Of a stretch of DNA of 64,000 nucleotides, positions 1 through 7,938 are shown one piece after another. Position numbers and translations under genes: made by a program. A model generated the notes under the pieces. That model saw only the letters and a list, made by a program, of their open reading frames with translations. It made no database searches and was not told the origin of the DNA. Position 1 is the stretch's first letter. The number at the start of each line of letters is the position of its first letter. Source of the stretch: Microcoleus vaginatus PCC 9802 (GTDB lineage: Bacteria > Cyanobacteriota > Cyanobacteriia > Cyanobacteriales > Microcoleaceae); the NCBI GenBank assembly GCA_022701275.1, contig CP031740.1, forward strand, positions 1,933,001 to 1,997,000. Direction: 5' to 3'.

Positions 1-292
1 AGATTCCAGAGCACTGGATTTTTCTGCTAGCTGTTGCTGCAAAGATTCCAGAGCACTGGATTTTTCTGCTAGCTGTTGCTGAAACTCGTGTTCTCGGTGT
101 TCTCTTTCGGCGACTTGCTGCTGCAAAGATTCCAGAGCACTGGATTTTTCTGCTAGCTGTTGCTGAAACTCGTGTTCTCGGTGTTCTCTTTCGGCGACTT
201 GCTGCTGCAAAGATTCCAGAGCACTGGATTTTTCTGCTAGCTGTTGCTGAAACTCGTGTTCTCGGTGTTCTCTTTCGGCGACTTGCTGCTGC
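1..292 (-). repeat. 84-bp coding repeat array (28-residue coiled-coil unit)
   Basis: Three near-identical 84-bp units start at about 43, 127 and 211 (plus-strand coordinates), preceded by a 42-bp half unit at 1. The units are multiples of 7 codons (14 and 28 residues), matching heptad periodicity. They lie inside the RHH/coiled-coil gene. Near-identity at the DNA level points to recent amplification. Confidence 0.95.
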
Positions 293-1305
293 AAAGAAGC
301 GATCGAACTTTCGCGTTCCGTCAACTGCTGCTGTAAACTTTCGTAACTTGACTTGGCTACTGTTTCCTGCAATTGGCTTTCGAGATTTTGCTTTTCGGTA
401 GCTAATTGCTGCTGCAAAGAAGCGATCGAACTTTCGCGTTCCGTCAACTGCTGCTGTAAACTTTCGTAACTTGACTTGGCTACTGTTTCCTGCAATTGGC
501 TTTCGAGATTTTGCTTTTCGGTAGCTAATTGCTGCTGCAAAGAAGCGATCGAACTTTCGCGTTCCGTCAACTGCTGCTGTAAACTTTCGTAACTTGACTT
601 GGCTACTGTTTCCTGCAATTGGCTTGCGAGATTTTGCTTTTCGGTAGCTAATTGCTGCTGCAAAGAAGCGATCGAACTTTCGCGTTCACTCAACTGCTGC
701 TGTAAACTTTCGTAACTTGACTTGGCTACTGTTTCCTGCAATTGGCTTGCGAGATTTTGCTTTTCGGTAGCTAATTGCTGCTGCAAAGAAGCGATCGAAC
801 TTTCGCGTTCCGTCAACTGCTGCTGTAAACTTTCGTAACTTGACTTGGCTACTGTTTCCTGCAATTGGCTTTCGAGATTTTGCTTTTCGGTAGCTAATTG
901 CTGCTGCAAAGAAGCGATCAAACTTTCGCGTTCCGTCAACTGCTGCTGTAAACTTTCGTAACTTTCTTGCAGCGGATTTGGCTTTACACTCACCGATTCC
1001 GATAGAGTTTCTGCCGTTACAGCGTCATTAAACTCGCTTTCTTCGGCTGTTTCCCCTTGCAAGTCGGGGGCCTCTACCTGCGTTTCTTCACCTTTTTTCC
1101 AAGTTACAGTAACTTCCGTCTTGTCCTTAGAAATATCCAGAGCGCCTTGTGCCAAGCGTTCTAGGAGTTCCGACCTTGATATTCCGAGCTTGCGAGCGAT
1201 CACATTTAATCGATCGGCACTAGAAGAAGTCAGCGAAAGTCCGACTTTGACTTTACTTTCTGAATTGGAACTAACTACATTGCGATTTTTTTTGACCATT
1301 GGCAT
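1..1305 (-). CDS. Ribbon-helix-helix protein with long coiled-coil repeat tail, C-terminus beyond window
   Basis: 435 codons are visible and the gene runs off the left edge. The first ~50 residues (MPMVKKNRN..., VKVGLSLTSSSADRLNVIARKLGISRSELLERLAQ) resemble an RHH DNA-binding domain of the CopG/MetJ class: a basic strand, then two helices with an SRSELLERL turn. An acidic linker follows. The rest is predicted coiled coil, with about 5.5 copies of a 41-residue unit (core SLQQQLATEKQ) followed by 28-residue units (core LQQQVAEREHREHE). ATG alternatives exist at 1314 and 1299; the AGGAAA at 1312-1307 best suits 1299, so the exact start is uncertain. The architecture recalls KfrA-like DNA-binding coiled-coil proteins, but the DNA-binding fold differs. 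Function unknown; inferred to be a DNA-bound oligomeric filament or tether. Confidence 0.85.
   Translation of the reverse strand, partial: MPMVKKNRNVVSSNSESKVKVGLSLTSSSADRLNVIARKLGISRSELLERLAQGALDISKDKTEVTVTWKKGEETQVEAPDLQGETAEESEFNDAVTAETLSESVSVKPNPLQESYESLQQQLTERESLIASLQQQLATEKQNLESQLQETVAKSSYESLQQQLTERESSIASLQQQLATEKQNLASQLQETVAKSSYESLQQQLSERESSIASLQQQLATEKQNLASQLQETVAKSSYESLQQQLTERESSIASLQQQLATEKQNLESQLQETVAKSSYESLQQQLTERESSIASLQQQLATEKQNLESQLQETVAKSSYESLQQQLTERESSIASLQQQVAEREHREHEFQQQLAEKSSALESLQQQVAEREHREHEFQQQLAEKSSALESLQQQVAEREHREHEFQQQLAEKSSALESLQQQLAEKSSALES
293..965 (-). repeat. 123-bp coding repeat array (41-residue unit)
   Basis: Unit starts fall at 293, 416, 539, 662, 785 and 908, exactly 123 bp apart; the last copy is partial. 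Only a few substitutions separate copies (for example GAG/GCG encoding E/A, and Ser/Thr variants), so the array has been homogenised or recently expanded. It preserves the reading frame of the coiled-coil protein. Confidence 0.97.
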
Positions 1306-1320
1306 TTTCCTCATGCCAAC

Positions 1321-1338
1321 CTACACTTATTAGTGTAG
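1321..1338. promoter_or_regulatory. Palindromic operator candidate upstream of the RHH gene
   Basis: CTACACT-TATT-AGTGTAG is a perfect inverted repeat with 7-bp arms and a 4-bp spacer. It lies 6-30 bp before the possible start codons of the minus-strand RHH gene. RHH regulators commonly bind such short palindromes in their own promoters, so autoregulation is inferred. Confidence 0.5.
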
Positions 1339-1353
1339 TGGCTGAAGCTTCTA

Positions 1354-2125
1354 TTAAAATTTATTCTTGTTACTTACCAATTGTGCCAGCTTCCGTTCCC
1401 AATTGAACAAAAATCCTTGAATATACTCTTGCGTCCATTCCTCGCCGTAGAACCGCTTAAACATTCCCTGGGCCGAGTTTTTTTCGGCACGATACCGCAG
1501 ATAGCACAGTTGAGCTTGTCAGATACTATCTAACTTTGTGCCCGATGTCACCGATTCGGCGCGATCAACCAAATCCAAATCACCCGCCACATAGTCTTTG
1601 AACGCTGCAAAAACGCGAGTTTCCACAACTTCCGTTTCCTTGGGGCGATTGCACAGAAACGGCCACGAGAAAAACTGCTTCGCTTCCTCTGGAAAGCCGC
1701 CACCCCAGGGAAGGTCCGGTTGATGAGCTTGAAAAATATGTTTGATGCCCAGTACACTTAGCCTGGTAGTGAGCGTCGCCGCCAAACAGAGGCTGCATAT
1801 CCAAAGTAATTAAATGGCAACCCGGCAGCGTTACAAAATCCGCCTCAAAAAACGGCAAATCAAAGTTAAGATGCGGGAATCTCACAAAATTGAGAACTTG
1901 CAACCTGCTGCCGCCTTGAACGTGAGCCACCCCAAACTACTGCAAATTCGGGGATGCAAAAGCCTAACTGGTAGTTAGGATTTCCTGAGTTTGTTTTTTT
2001 CCTTTGCCGACTGTAGCTTCTTTGAGTTCAAACCCTTGTGGAATCTGGTAAGACTGTAAGTCTAACCAATTTTTTATTTTAGCGATCGCCGCATCTAAAA
2101 AAGCCTGATAAAGAGTGATATCGAT
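1354..2125 (-). pseudogene. pebB: Decayed pebB (phycoerythrobilin:ferredoxin oxidoreductase)
   Basis: Reading the minus strand across frames recovers a nearly full-length ferredoxin-dependent bilin reductase: [19 protein letters not shown] near the N-terminus, [18 protein letters not shown], then [35 protein letters not shown], and finally [19 protein letters not shown] with EYIQGFLF. It is broken by in-frame stops (after ILTTS near 1965, before FGVAHVQG near 1936, before [10 protein letters not shown] near 1517) and by a frameshift near 1740. No ATG is found at the expected start. The family reduces 15,16-dihydrobiliverdin to phycoerythrobilin. PebB is favoured over PebA from the remembered N- and C-terminal motifs; the family call is firmer than the paralog call. 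Confidence 0.85.
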
Positions 2126-2304
2126 TTGAGATTTGAGATTTTACATCCTCAATCCACAGGTTGATAGTAAAAAATAAAGTTTTTTTCCTGCCTATTTGAG
2201 ATTTAAGATTTGAGATTTTACCTACTCAATCGAGAGGTTTGTAGTCATGACTAAAGTTCTTACGGCGAACTTGTTTTTTTGAGAAATATATGTAAACTTA
2301 GTGG

Positions 2305-2502
<198 letters not shown>

Positions 2503-2547
2503 TTAAGGGCAGCTACCAATGTCTGGTGGATCTTGTAAGCCCTTGTT

Positions 2548-3204
2548 TTACAGCGAAGCTTCCAAAGTCGCACCTGCAACCCGATGATCTCGATCTTTTG
2601 CCAAATAGCTCACAGCAGCGCGAGCTTGAGGATTGTCAAATTTGCTCAGCGCGCGAGCAACTCGCAGCCGAATTCCCCAGTAATCGGCGCTCACAAGAGG
2701 TAATAATTGCTGCAAAGCCTCTTCTTGCTTCTGGGTATTGGCCAGCAGACCAAATCCGTCAATTGCTACTTCCTGAACTGGTACATCTTCGCCGCCAAGA
2801 CCGATCGCACAAATTTCAAATATTGCATCAGGACACTGCATTTCATACAGCGGAGCCATAATGCTGCGGCGGACGAGCCAATTGTCATCGCGGCGAAAAG
2901 CTTCGACTAAATGAGAAATGGCCTCGGTTCCGAACCTTGACAAAGAGTTAGCGGCTTCTGCTCGCACGTTCGGATCGCGATCGAACTGCATCATTTTTAA
3001 CAGCGCCGCAAAAGCTTCCGCAGTTTGAATCTGCCGCAATCCCATCGCCACGAACGATCGCACCATAAACTCGCGATCGTCCACTTTGCTCAGCAACATC
3101 GGCAGCGCCACCGCAGAATCGCACTTTCTCAGAGCCGTTACCCCCCGCAGCCTGTCTTGAGAATCCGAACTTTGCAGCGCTGCTTGGATTTCGCTAATTT
3201 CCAT
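2548..3204 (-). CDS. HEAT-repeat protein, possible phycobilin lyase/NblB-like
   Basis: 218 residues made of about five HEAT/PBS-lyase-type repeats (for example DRDPNVRAEAANSLSRFG, DNWLVRRSIMAPLYEM, DYWGIRLRVARALSKFD). It is short and entirely alpha-solenoid, like CpeZ/NblB-type proteins that attach or remove bilins on phycobiliproteins, and like many other HEAT proteins. Its position directly upstream of the pebA/pebB relics on the same strand suggests it once belonged to a phycoerythrin gene neighbourhood, but unlike them it is intact. The bilin role is inference; the HEAT fold is clear. ATG with MEISEIQAAL is the natural start. Confidence 0.85.
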   Translation of the reverse strand: MEISEIQAALQSSDSQDRLRGVTALRKCDSAVALPMLLSKVDDREFMVRSFVAMGLRQIQTAEAFAALLKMMQFDRDPNVRAEAANSLSRFGTEAISHLVEAFRRDDNWLVRRSIMAPLYEMQCPDAIFEICAIGLGGEDVPVQEVAIDGFGLLANTQKQEEALQQLLPLVSADYWGIRLRVARALSKFDNPQARAAVSYLAKDRDHRVAGATLEASL

Positions 3205-3498
3205 AAGCCAATTATATATTTTTGTTACGTTTATTTACAATTTTAGCAATTATTCCCGGATTTTGGGCCGATTTAAAAAAAATTCACTGCTGAATAAGAA
3301 ATTTTGTGGGTATTTAAGCGAACTTTTGTATTAGTAATGAAGGCAATCAGTACCCTATTTATTTGAGGAGGCGGAGGCATCCTTTATTTTTTTAAATAGG
3401 TTTTAACAGCAGCTTTTTTACCAGCATCGGCTTGGGCGGAGTGCAGAATAGAATCATTTTTAACCCCAATTTTCGGAGATAAAAGCGCAATTTAAAAC

Positions 3499-4401
3499 CT
3501 AATTATCCCGCGCATAAAATCCCAAATGATTGGAAACTGGACGTTCTTGCATGGGGATTTTATTCTGAATCGGAGCATTCAACAGTTTCGCTCCTGACGG
3601 CGATGCTACTGCAAAAGTTACGGACCCGCCACCATCTAAATTTAGCACATTCTCGGCTCCCAACTGCATCGAAATATCAGTTATTTCGCTCAATTTCAGC
3701 CCTTCACTGTAAAGCCTCTGCTTGCCGTCTACCAGAATTAACCACAACTTGTCGCCTGTTTGGTCGATCGCCGCCACTGCACGGGGATAGGGTTTATCCT
3801 GTTTGCGTTCTTCCTGACTTTGTGCTACGGGTTTGCCATTTTTTACCAGCAAAGTATCTCCGGCAACTGCATAGGCTGTCCCCGCAGGACAACTGCCGTT
3901 TTCGATTATTTGAGCGCGGTTTTTGGCATCAAAACAAAGGGCGGGAAAGCCTGAACTTGGTTGAGAATAAGCTTGGCTTTTGGCAATGGCCTGTCCGACA
4001 TTATTTACTCGATCGCCGCTGCGGGGATAGTAATCCCAAGGTGCTTTCTCGATGCAGGGATAAAAAAAATTGCCGTTGACTGCTAATTGCAATTTAAATT
4101 CTTTCAGGAATTCAGTAGCGGTGCGGGCATTGGTTTCTGTTAAATCGGGTGTTGGGTTTCCGGGAGTGACAAAAATTCCTATTCCCGGCGCTTTTAGGTC
4201 GATGCTAACAATGTGAATTAGGGTGGGACGCGGATTAGTCCGAAATTCCCTGCGGTAGTCTATTCCTTGAAAGAGCGATCGGGCTTCGTTGGTTTGTTCG
4301 GGACGCAAAAAGTAGGGAATGTTGTAGAGTAGTATTGGTGCGAGCAATATTCCGAGACCGAGAATCTGCCAAATTTGTTTGAGGGTGGGTCGATAAGTCA
4401 T
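3499..4401 (-). CDS. Phosphodiester glycosidase (NAGPA-like) family protein, membrane-anchored
   Basis: 300 residues. One N-terminal hydrophobic segment (about 12-32, IWQILGLGILLAPILLYNIP) should anchor it with the rest outside the membrane. The body carries hallmarks of the family related to N-acetylglucosamine-1-phosphodiester alpha-N-acetylglucosaminidase: LAVNGNFFYP, PRAVAAID, LNLDGGGSVTF and a terminal RPVSNHLGF. It probably hydrolyses a sugar phosphodiester in cell-surface polymers; the substrate is unknown. It stands alone, divergent from the pentapeptide gene at 4473. Confidence 0.85.
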   Translation of the reverse strand: MTYRPTLKQIWQILGLGILLAPILLYNIPYFLRPEQTNEARSLFQGIDYRREFRTNPRPTLIHIVSIDLKAPGIGIFVTPGNPTPDLTETNARTATEFLKEFKLQLAVNGNFFYPCIEKAPWDYYPRSGDRVNNVGQAIAKSQAYSQPSSGFPALCFDAKNRAQIIENGSCPAGTAYAVAGDTLLVKNGKPVAQSQEERKQDKPYPRAVAAIDQTGDKLWLILVDGKQRLYSEGLKLSEITDISMQLGAENVLNLDGGGSVTFAVASPSGAKLLNAPIQNKIPMQERPVSNHLGFYARDN

Positions 4402-4472
4402 ACCATTTTAGATTTTAGATAGGGGACGGGAACACTGACAGATTTATATATTTTCCAGCATCCTCTACTAAT

Positions 4473-5282
4473 ATGAAGTATTCGGATTCCAATAATTTTA
4501 GCAATCAAATTTTACGAAATCGATCGTTCCAAGGACAAGTTCTTAACGGTGCTGATTTCAGCGGTGCGGATGTTAGAGGCTGCAATTTTAGAAATGCTCA
4601 GTTAGCGGGTGCGAATTTTCTCGGTGCGAAAATCGGGCTTTCTGGGCGACAGAAAGCTGTTTTGAGTGCTGGGGCGATCGCGATTTGTTTGGTTGTGGGC
4701 GATGTTCTGACTCGACTGATTTTGGGAGCTCAAGGACAAATACCGGACTCTCGCAGTTGGCCTTTTGTTCTGTTGCTGTACGGGGTTTTGAGCGCTGCTG
4801 GTTTCGCTTCGGCGATCGCCAGCAAACAGCCAAAAACCTCAAAAGCGGGTAGATTGGCACAAACAATTTCTGCTATTCTATCAGGAGCTTTGTTGGGGTT
4901 TTTCTATGCTGGCACTGCAACTAATAATAATTCCCAGGCTGCTCTTGCTGGAATGGCGATCGGCGGGGTGTTAATGTTTTTTGTGAGTTCCCGGATTCGT
5001 GGCCAATTTGCACAAGTGGCGATCGCATCGGCTGGAAGTGTGGCGACTTACGCAGCGGCTTTTTTGTTCAGTGCAACGGCGAGCGCTTTTCTGAGCACTC
5101 ACCAACTGTTTTGGGGTATGTGTTTCGGTTTGCTGTCGCTGCTGTATCTTTGGTTTGCGTTTGTGTCTTTCTCGGCTATTGTTCGAGAGATTGGAAATGC
5201 TGAGGGTACTTCGTTCAGAGGGGCAAATCTCGTTGATGCTAAGTTCGATATAAATTACCTCAATCTAAAATCTCAAATTTAA
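4473..5282 (+). CDS. Pentapeptide-repeat membrane protein, probably 3'-truncated
   Basis: 269 residues. Residues ~18-50 are pentapeptide repeats (LNGADFSGADVRGCNFRNAQ). About six hydrophobic segments follow (roughly 65-235), then a lone terminal pentapeptide stretch (SFRGANLVDAKFD). The last ~10 residues are translated from the AATCTAAAATCTCAAATTTAA-type spacer repeat, and a decayed toxin gene follows at once. A longer terminal pentapeptide block was therefore probably lost when the junction formed. Function unknown; probably inner-membrane. Confidence 0.8.
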   Translation: MKYSDSNNFSNQILRNRSFQGQVLNGADFSGADVRGCNFRNAQLAGANFLGAKIGLSGRQKAVLSAGAIAICLVVGDVLTRLILGAQGQIPDSRSWPFVLLLYGVLSAAGFASAIASKQPKTSKAGRLAQTISAILSGALLGFFYAGTATNNNSQAALAGMAIGGVLMFFVSSRIRGQFAQVAIASAGSVATYAAAFLFSATASAFLSTHQLFWGMCFGLLSLLYLWFAFVSFSAIVREIGNAEGTSFRGANLVDAKFDINYLNLKSQI

Positions 5283-5301
5283 AATCTCAAATTCCCTAAT
5301 T

Positions 5302-5367
5302 GACATTTATTTCCTAACCCACGCTGAATACGACAAAGACAAATGGAAAAATGATCCTTACTTTTGA
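5302..5367 (+). pseudogene. 3' relic of a HigB-type toxin gene
   Basis: The frame from 5302 reads YFLTHAEYDKDKWKND then PYF and a stop at 5365-5367. This matches the C-terminal end of HigB mRNA interferases (typically ..VLTHAEYDKGKWK). It overlaps the start of the antitoxin gene at 5351, as expected for a higBA operon. Everything upstream is missing; the pentapeptide gene ends 20 bp away. Confidence 0.75.
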
Positions 5368-5601
5368 TGGAGCCGCTTATAGCTACTTGCTTGCAGAAAT
5401 TGCTCCTAGGGCGATCGAAACCGAAGAGGAATACGATCGCCTCCTGGCAGTGGCAGAACGGCTAACGTTCGCTAAAAACCTCACTCCAGAGGAGAGAGCT
5501 TTATACAAGTTGTTAGTCACGCTGATTGAAGTTTATGAGAGAGAAAATTATCCGATCGACAAATCGGAGCCTCATGAGATTTTGCAACACATCGTGACAA
5601 C
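5351..5601 (+). pseudogene. 5' half of a HigA-like antitoxin gene, interrupted by an IS
   Basis: The first ~82 residues (IETEEEYDRLLAVAERL, LTPEERALYKLLVTLIEVYERENYPID, PHEILQHI) match the N-terminal part of HigA-type antitoxins of the kind with a C-terminal HTH. The open reading frame continues a few codons into the inserted element and stops at 5620 within its terminal hairpin. The missing HTH half lies at 7448-7603. Translation alone would yield a truncated protein without the DNA-binding domain. Confidence 0.85.
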
Positions 5602-5760
5602 TCCCACCGTCAACCGCTAAAAGCGGTCTGACGGGGGCTTCTCAAATTCACAAATGAGAGTTCTTGTCTCACAGGCTGTCTACTGACTAAGCCTCCACAA
5701 GCAGCAAACGGTTGTCCTACCGTCCGTTTAAGTATGTTCAGTGAAGCGTTTAAATCTCTG
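5596..5760 (-). ncRNA. Predicted TnpB guide (omega) RNA region
   Basis: In IS200/IS605 elements an RNA from the 3' end of tnpB and the element end guides TnpB, with the guide read from DNA just outside the end. Here the RNA would read leftward, with its guide from about 5600 down to 5580, inside the interrupted higA-like gene. This is inferred from element geometry; the RNA 5' boundary is a guess. Confidence 0.35.
5603..5637. repeat. IS end hairpin, tnpB 3' side
   Basis: Stem-loop with inner stem ACCGC/GCGGT, loop TAAAA, and an outer stem CGTCA/TGACG extended by CCC/GGG. The tnpB stop codon and its last codons (RQTAFSG) are encoded inside it. This is the element end that also shapes the 3' scaffold of TnpB guide RNAs. 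Confidence 0.8.
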
Positions 5761-6872
5761 TCCAAACAAACCGAACAATTGGGGCAATTATGAATACGAA
5801 CAGACAGGTCTTTAACAACTCTTTCTTCACAATTAAAACACTCCATACTAGTGCCTTTAGCATCAACTTCTTGGGTATGCTTACCGCGTCTTACCGCTAC
5901 TGCTTGCAATATATTCAAGAACGTCCGCCATGCAACATCAAGTATTGATTTAGCTAATCTGGTTCTAGCTAGACCCTTGATATTCAATTTCTCGAATCCA
6001 ATCAGATCGTAAGTTGTACATAAATAATGAGCTACAGAATAATGAAAATCTTTGCGTTGACGGGCAATATGCAGATGCAACCTAGCAACTTTATTCGCTT
6101 GTTTTTGATAGTTGTTAGACCCCTTTTCCTGTCTGGCTAACTTGCGTTGTCTCCGTGCTAGAACAGCTTGAGCCTTGCGGTAGAACTGAGGAACGGCAAT
6201 TGCTTCAGCGTCACTAGTAGTTAGAAACTTTTCTAATCCAACATCAATTCCCACCGCAGATTTAATTTTATCAACAGGTAAGGAAGTCGGTACTGTGTTA
6301 TCTTCAAGTGCGAAACTTACATACCAACCATCCGCTTTGCTAACGATTGTTGCTTGTTTAATATCGAAACCGTCGGGTATCGGACGGTGCAAGATTACGG
6401 GAATCTCACCAATTTTAGATAACTTTAAAGCGCTACTAGTTAAGTGCGCTCCTGCTTTGGCAGAATTGACTCTTGGAAATGTAATCGAACAAATATCACC
6501 CTGTTTCTTAAACCTGGGTTTACCGCCTCTCTTACCGCTTTTATCGGGGACTAACCATCGTTGCCAAGCCTTATCCAACCGCATTAAATTTTGCTGTTGG
6601 CAGTCAGCATAAATATCTTTATATTCAGGAAATAATGATTTTGTTTCCTTTAAATTTGCAGCTTGTGAATAGTAATCAACTCGTGCAGGAATCTCACCAA
6701 TTGGCTCACTTATCAGACTGCATCTATCGATTGAAGAGCGGGTGCGACGAAGGTAATCTAATCTTTGTCCAACAGCATAGTTCCAATGCCGACGCAACAA
6801 TTCACCCCAGTGGATCAAAGTCGCCGCCTGTTCTTGGTTTGGTTGCAATCGGTACTGATAAGTGAGTAGCAT
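5610..6872 (-). CDS. tnpB: TnpB RNA-guided nuclease of IS200/IS605 element
   Basis: 420 residues, full length for the family. N-terminal helical region with YQYRLQPNQEQ; RuvC-I aspartate in VGIDVGLEKFLTTSD (~209); RuvC-II glutamate in IGFEKLNIKGLART (~292); a zinc ribbon with CFNCEE and CPNC; RuvC-III aspartate in LDRDLNASLNIL (~375). All three catalytic acids are present, so the nuclease is probably active. It starts 27 bp from the divergent tnpA remnant, so the two promoters overlap. The last codons run into the terminal hairpin. Confidence 0.95.
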   Translation of the reverse strand: MLLTYQYRLQPNQEQAATLIHWGELLRRHWNYAVGQRLDYLRRTRSSIDRCSLISEPIGEIPARVDYYSQAANLKETKSLFPEYKDIYADCQQQNLMRLDKAWQRWLVPDKSGKRGGKPRFKKQGDICSITFPRVNSAKAGAHLTSSALKLSKIGEIPVILHRPIPDGFDIKQATIVSKADGWYVSFALEDNTVPTSLPVDKIKSAVGIDVGLEKFLTTSDAEAIAVPQFYRKAQAVLARRQRKLARQEKGSNNYQKQANKVARLHLHIARQRKDFHYSVAHYLCTTYDLIGFEKLNIKGLARTRLAKSILDVAWRTFLNILQAVAVRRGKHTQEVDAKGTSMECFNCEERVVKDLSVRIHNCPNCSVCLDRDLNASLNILKRTVGQPFAACGGLVSRQPVRQELSFVNLRSPRQTAFSG

Positions 6873-6898
6873 AGAATTATTATATCATGCTTAGTGCT

Positions 6899-7309
6899 AT
6901 GAGCTATAACAAAGGCTACCGTTGCGTATATTCGCTTAATATTCACAAGCGTGCTAGTGACAAAGTACCGAAAAAAGGTCATCAACCAAGAAATTCTTTC
7001 ATAGGCTGCCTGAAATCCTTGCCACCACTTGTGAAAAGTGGGGTAGCAAGTTAACAGATTTCAACGGTGAACCCGACCACGTTCACCTAGTCATTGACTT
7101 CCCGCCAGATGTCGAGAAAAGCGACGCTTGTCAACAACCTTAAGACCATTTCAAGTCGATTAATTCGCAAGGAATTTGCTGATATTGTTAACCTAATTTA
7201 CAGTAAACCAGCGTTCTGGACGGGTGCCTATTTCGTTGCCAGTTGTGGCGGCGTTACCGTTGAACAAGTTAGAAAATATGTCGAAAACCAGAGTGATATC
7301 GCAGAGTAA
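6899..7309 (+). pseudogene. tnpA: Frameshifted tnpA (Y1 transposase) of the IS
   Basis: Stitching frames gives MSYNKGYRCVYSLNIH, then VLVTKYRKKVINQEIL, then EILATTCEKWGSKLTDFNGE with PDHVHLVIDFPPDVEK, then TLVNNLKTISSRLIRKEF and KYVENQ to the stop. This is a complete IS200-type HUH transposase (HVH motif; Tyr in KYVENQ) with frameshifts near 6948, 7001 and 7120. The first fragment stops early. Transposition would require a TnpA supplied by another copy. Confidence 0.9.
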
Positions 7310-7401
7310 TTGTCGGTTCGTCACCCACCCCACTCACTCTTTGAGCTAGGCGTCAAAGTTGTTCGGGGGTGGGATTCCTCACCCACCTGCTATCCCCCTC
7401 G

Positions 7402-7430
7402 CCACCCACCGCTAAAAGCGGTCTGGTGGG
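7402..7430. repeat. IS end hairpin, tnpA side
   Basis: CCCACC-GCTAAAAGC-GGT..GGTGGG stem-loop, sharing the ACCGCTAAAAGCGGT core with the opposite end. The interrupted antitoxin frame resumes 17 bp further on. Confidence 0.75.
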
Positions 7431-7447
7431 AGTACCCCGCAGTTTAG

Positions 7448-7603
7448 ATGGAATCCAGCGGCACCCGTCAAGCGGACTTGGTAGGTATCATTGGATCGAG
7501 CGGTGTGGTGTCTGAGGTTGTGAATGGGAAAAGAGCGATTAGCAAGGCACAAGCTAAGGCACTAGGCGATTATTTTAAAATCTCACCTAGCTTGTTCATT
7601 TAA
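7448..7603 (+). pseudogene. 3' half of the HigA-like antitoxin gene
   Basis: 51 residues: ESSGTRQADLVGIIGS, VVSEVVNGKRAISKAQAKAL, then FKISPSLFI and a stop. It is the HTH half typical of HigA antitoxins (ADL..IIG..G.VSE..NGKR.IS). It begins with an ATG by chance at the element edge and lacks the N-terminal half, found at 5351-5601. A free HTH fragment could in principle be translated, but no ribosome-binding site was recognised. Confidence 0.85.
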
Positions 7604-7811
7604 TTTGGAAATTGGGCATTGGGAATAGGGCATGGGTTATTTGTGATTAGAAAAACTACTAACCAGTAACCACTAACTATTACCCATGCCCGATGCCCGA
7701 TGCCCATGCCAGAGGCATCTGACCCTAGGCCGGCAGTCTCTGAATGTTACCGATGGGAGTTGCGGAATTAAGGTATGATTAGTTCAAAGATAAATTTGGA
7801 AAAAACAATTA

Positions 7812-7860
7812 AGTGACGCTCCTAGACCATATCACTGGCGATTGGTGTAGGAGCGTCACT
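7812..7860. repeat. 13-bp perfect inverted repeat, 23-nt loop
   Basis: Arms AGTGACGCTCCTA (7812-7824) and TAGGAGCGTCACT (7848-7860). Not followed by a T-run on either strand, so not a clear terminator. Possibly a small non-autonomous repeat element or a structured RNA. Confidence 0.8.
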
Positions 7861-7938
7861 ATGGTTTTCTACTATTGGCATTATATCGGGGCGTTTATTG
7901 TCGGCGGAGCGCCCGTAATTTACACTCAAACATTGAAA

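Larger units (their letters stand above)
5596..7447. mobile_element. IS200/IS605-family element inserted in a higA-like gene
   Basis: About 1.85 kb carrying divergent tnpB (minus) and a broken tnpA (plus), bounded by two similar subterminal hairpins sharing ACCGCTAAAAGCGGT. The host antitoxin reading frame is split exactly around it: HEILQHI before, ESSGTRQADLVGII after. No terminal inverted repeats or target duplication are visible, as is normal for this single-strand transposing family. Exact ends are uncertain by several bases. With tnpA frameshifted the copy is non-autonomous. Confidence 0.88.

Noticed and set aside
1-965. Regular direct repeats that could suggest a CRISPR array
   Set aside because: Repeats are contiguous 84- and 123-bp coding units in one open frame with no unique spacers.
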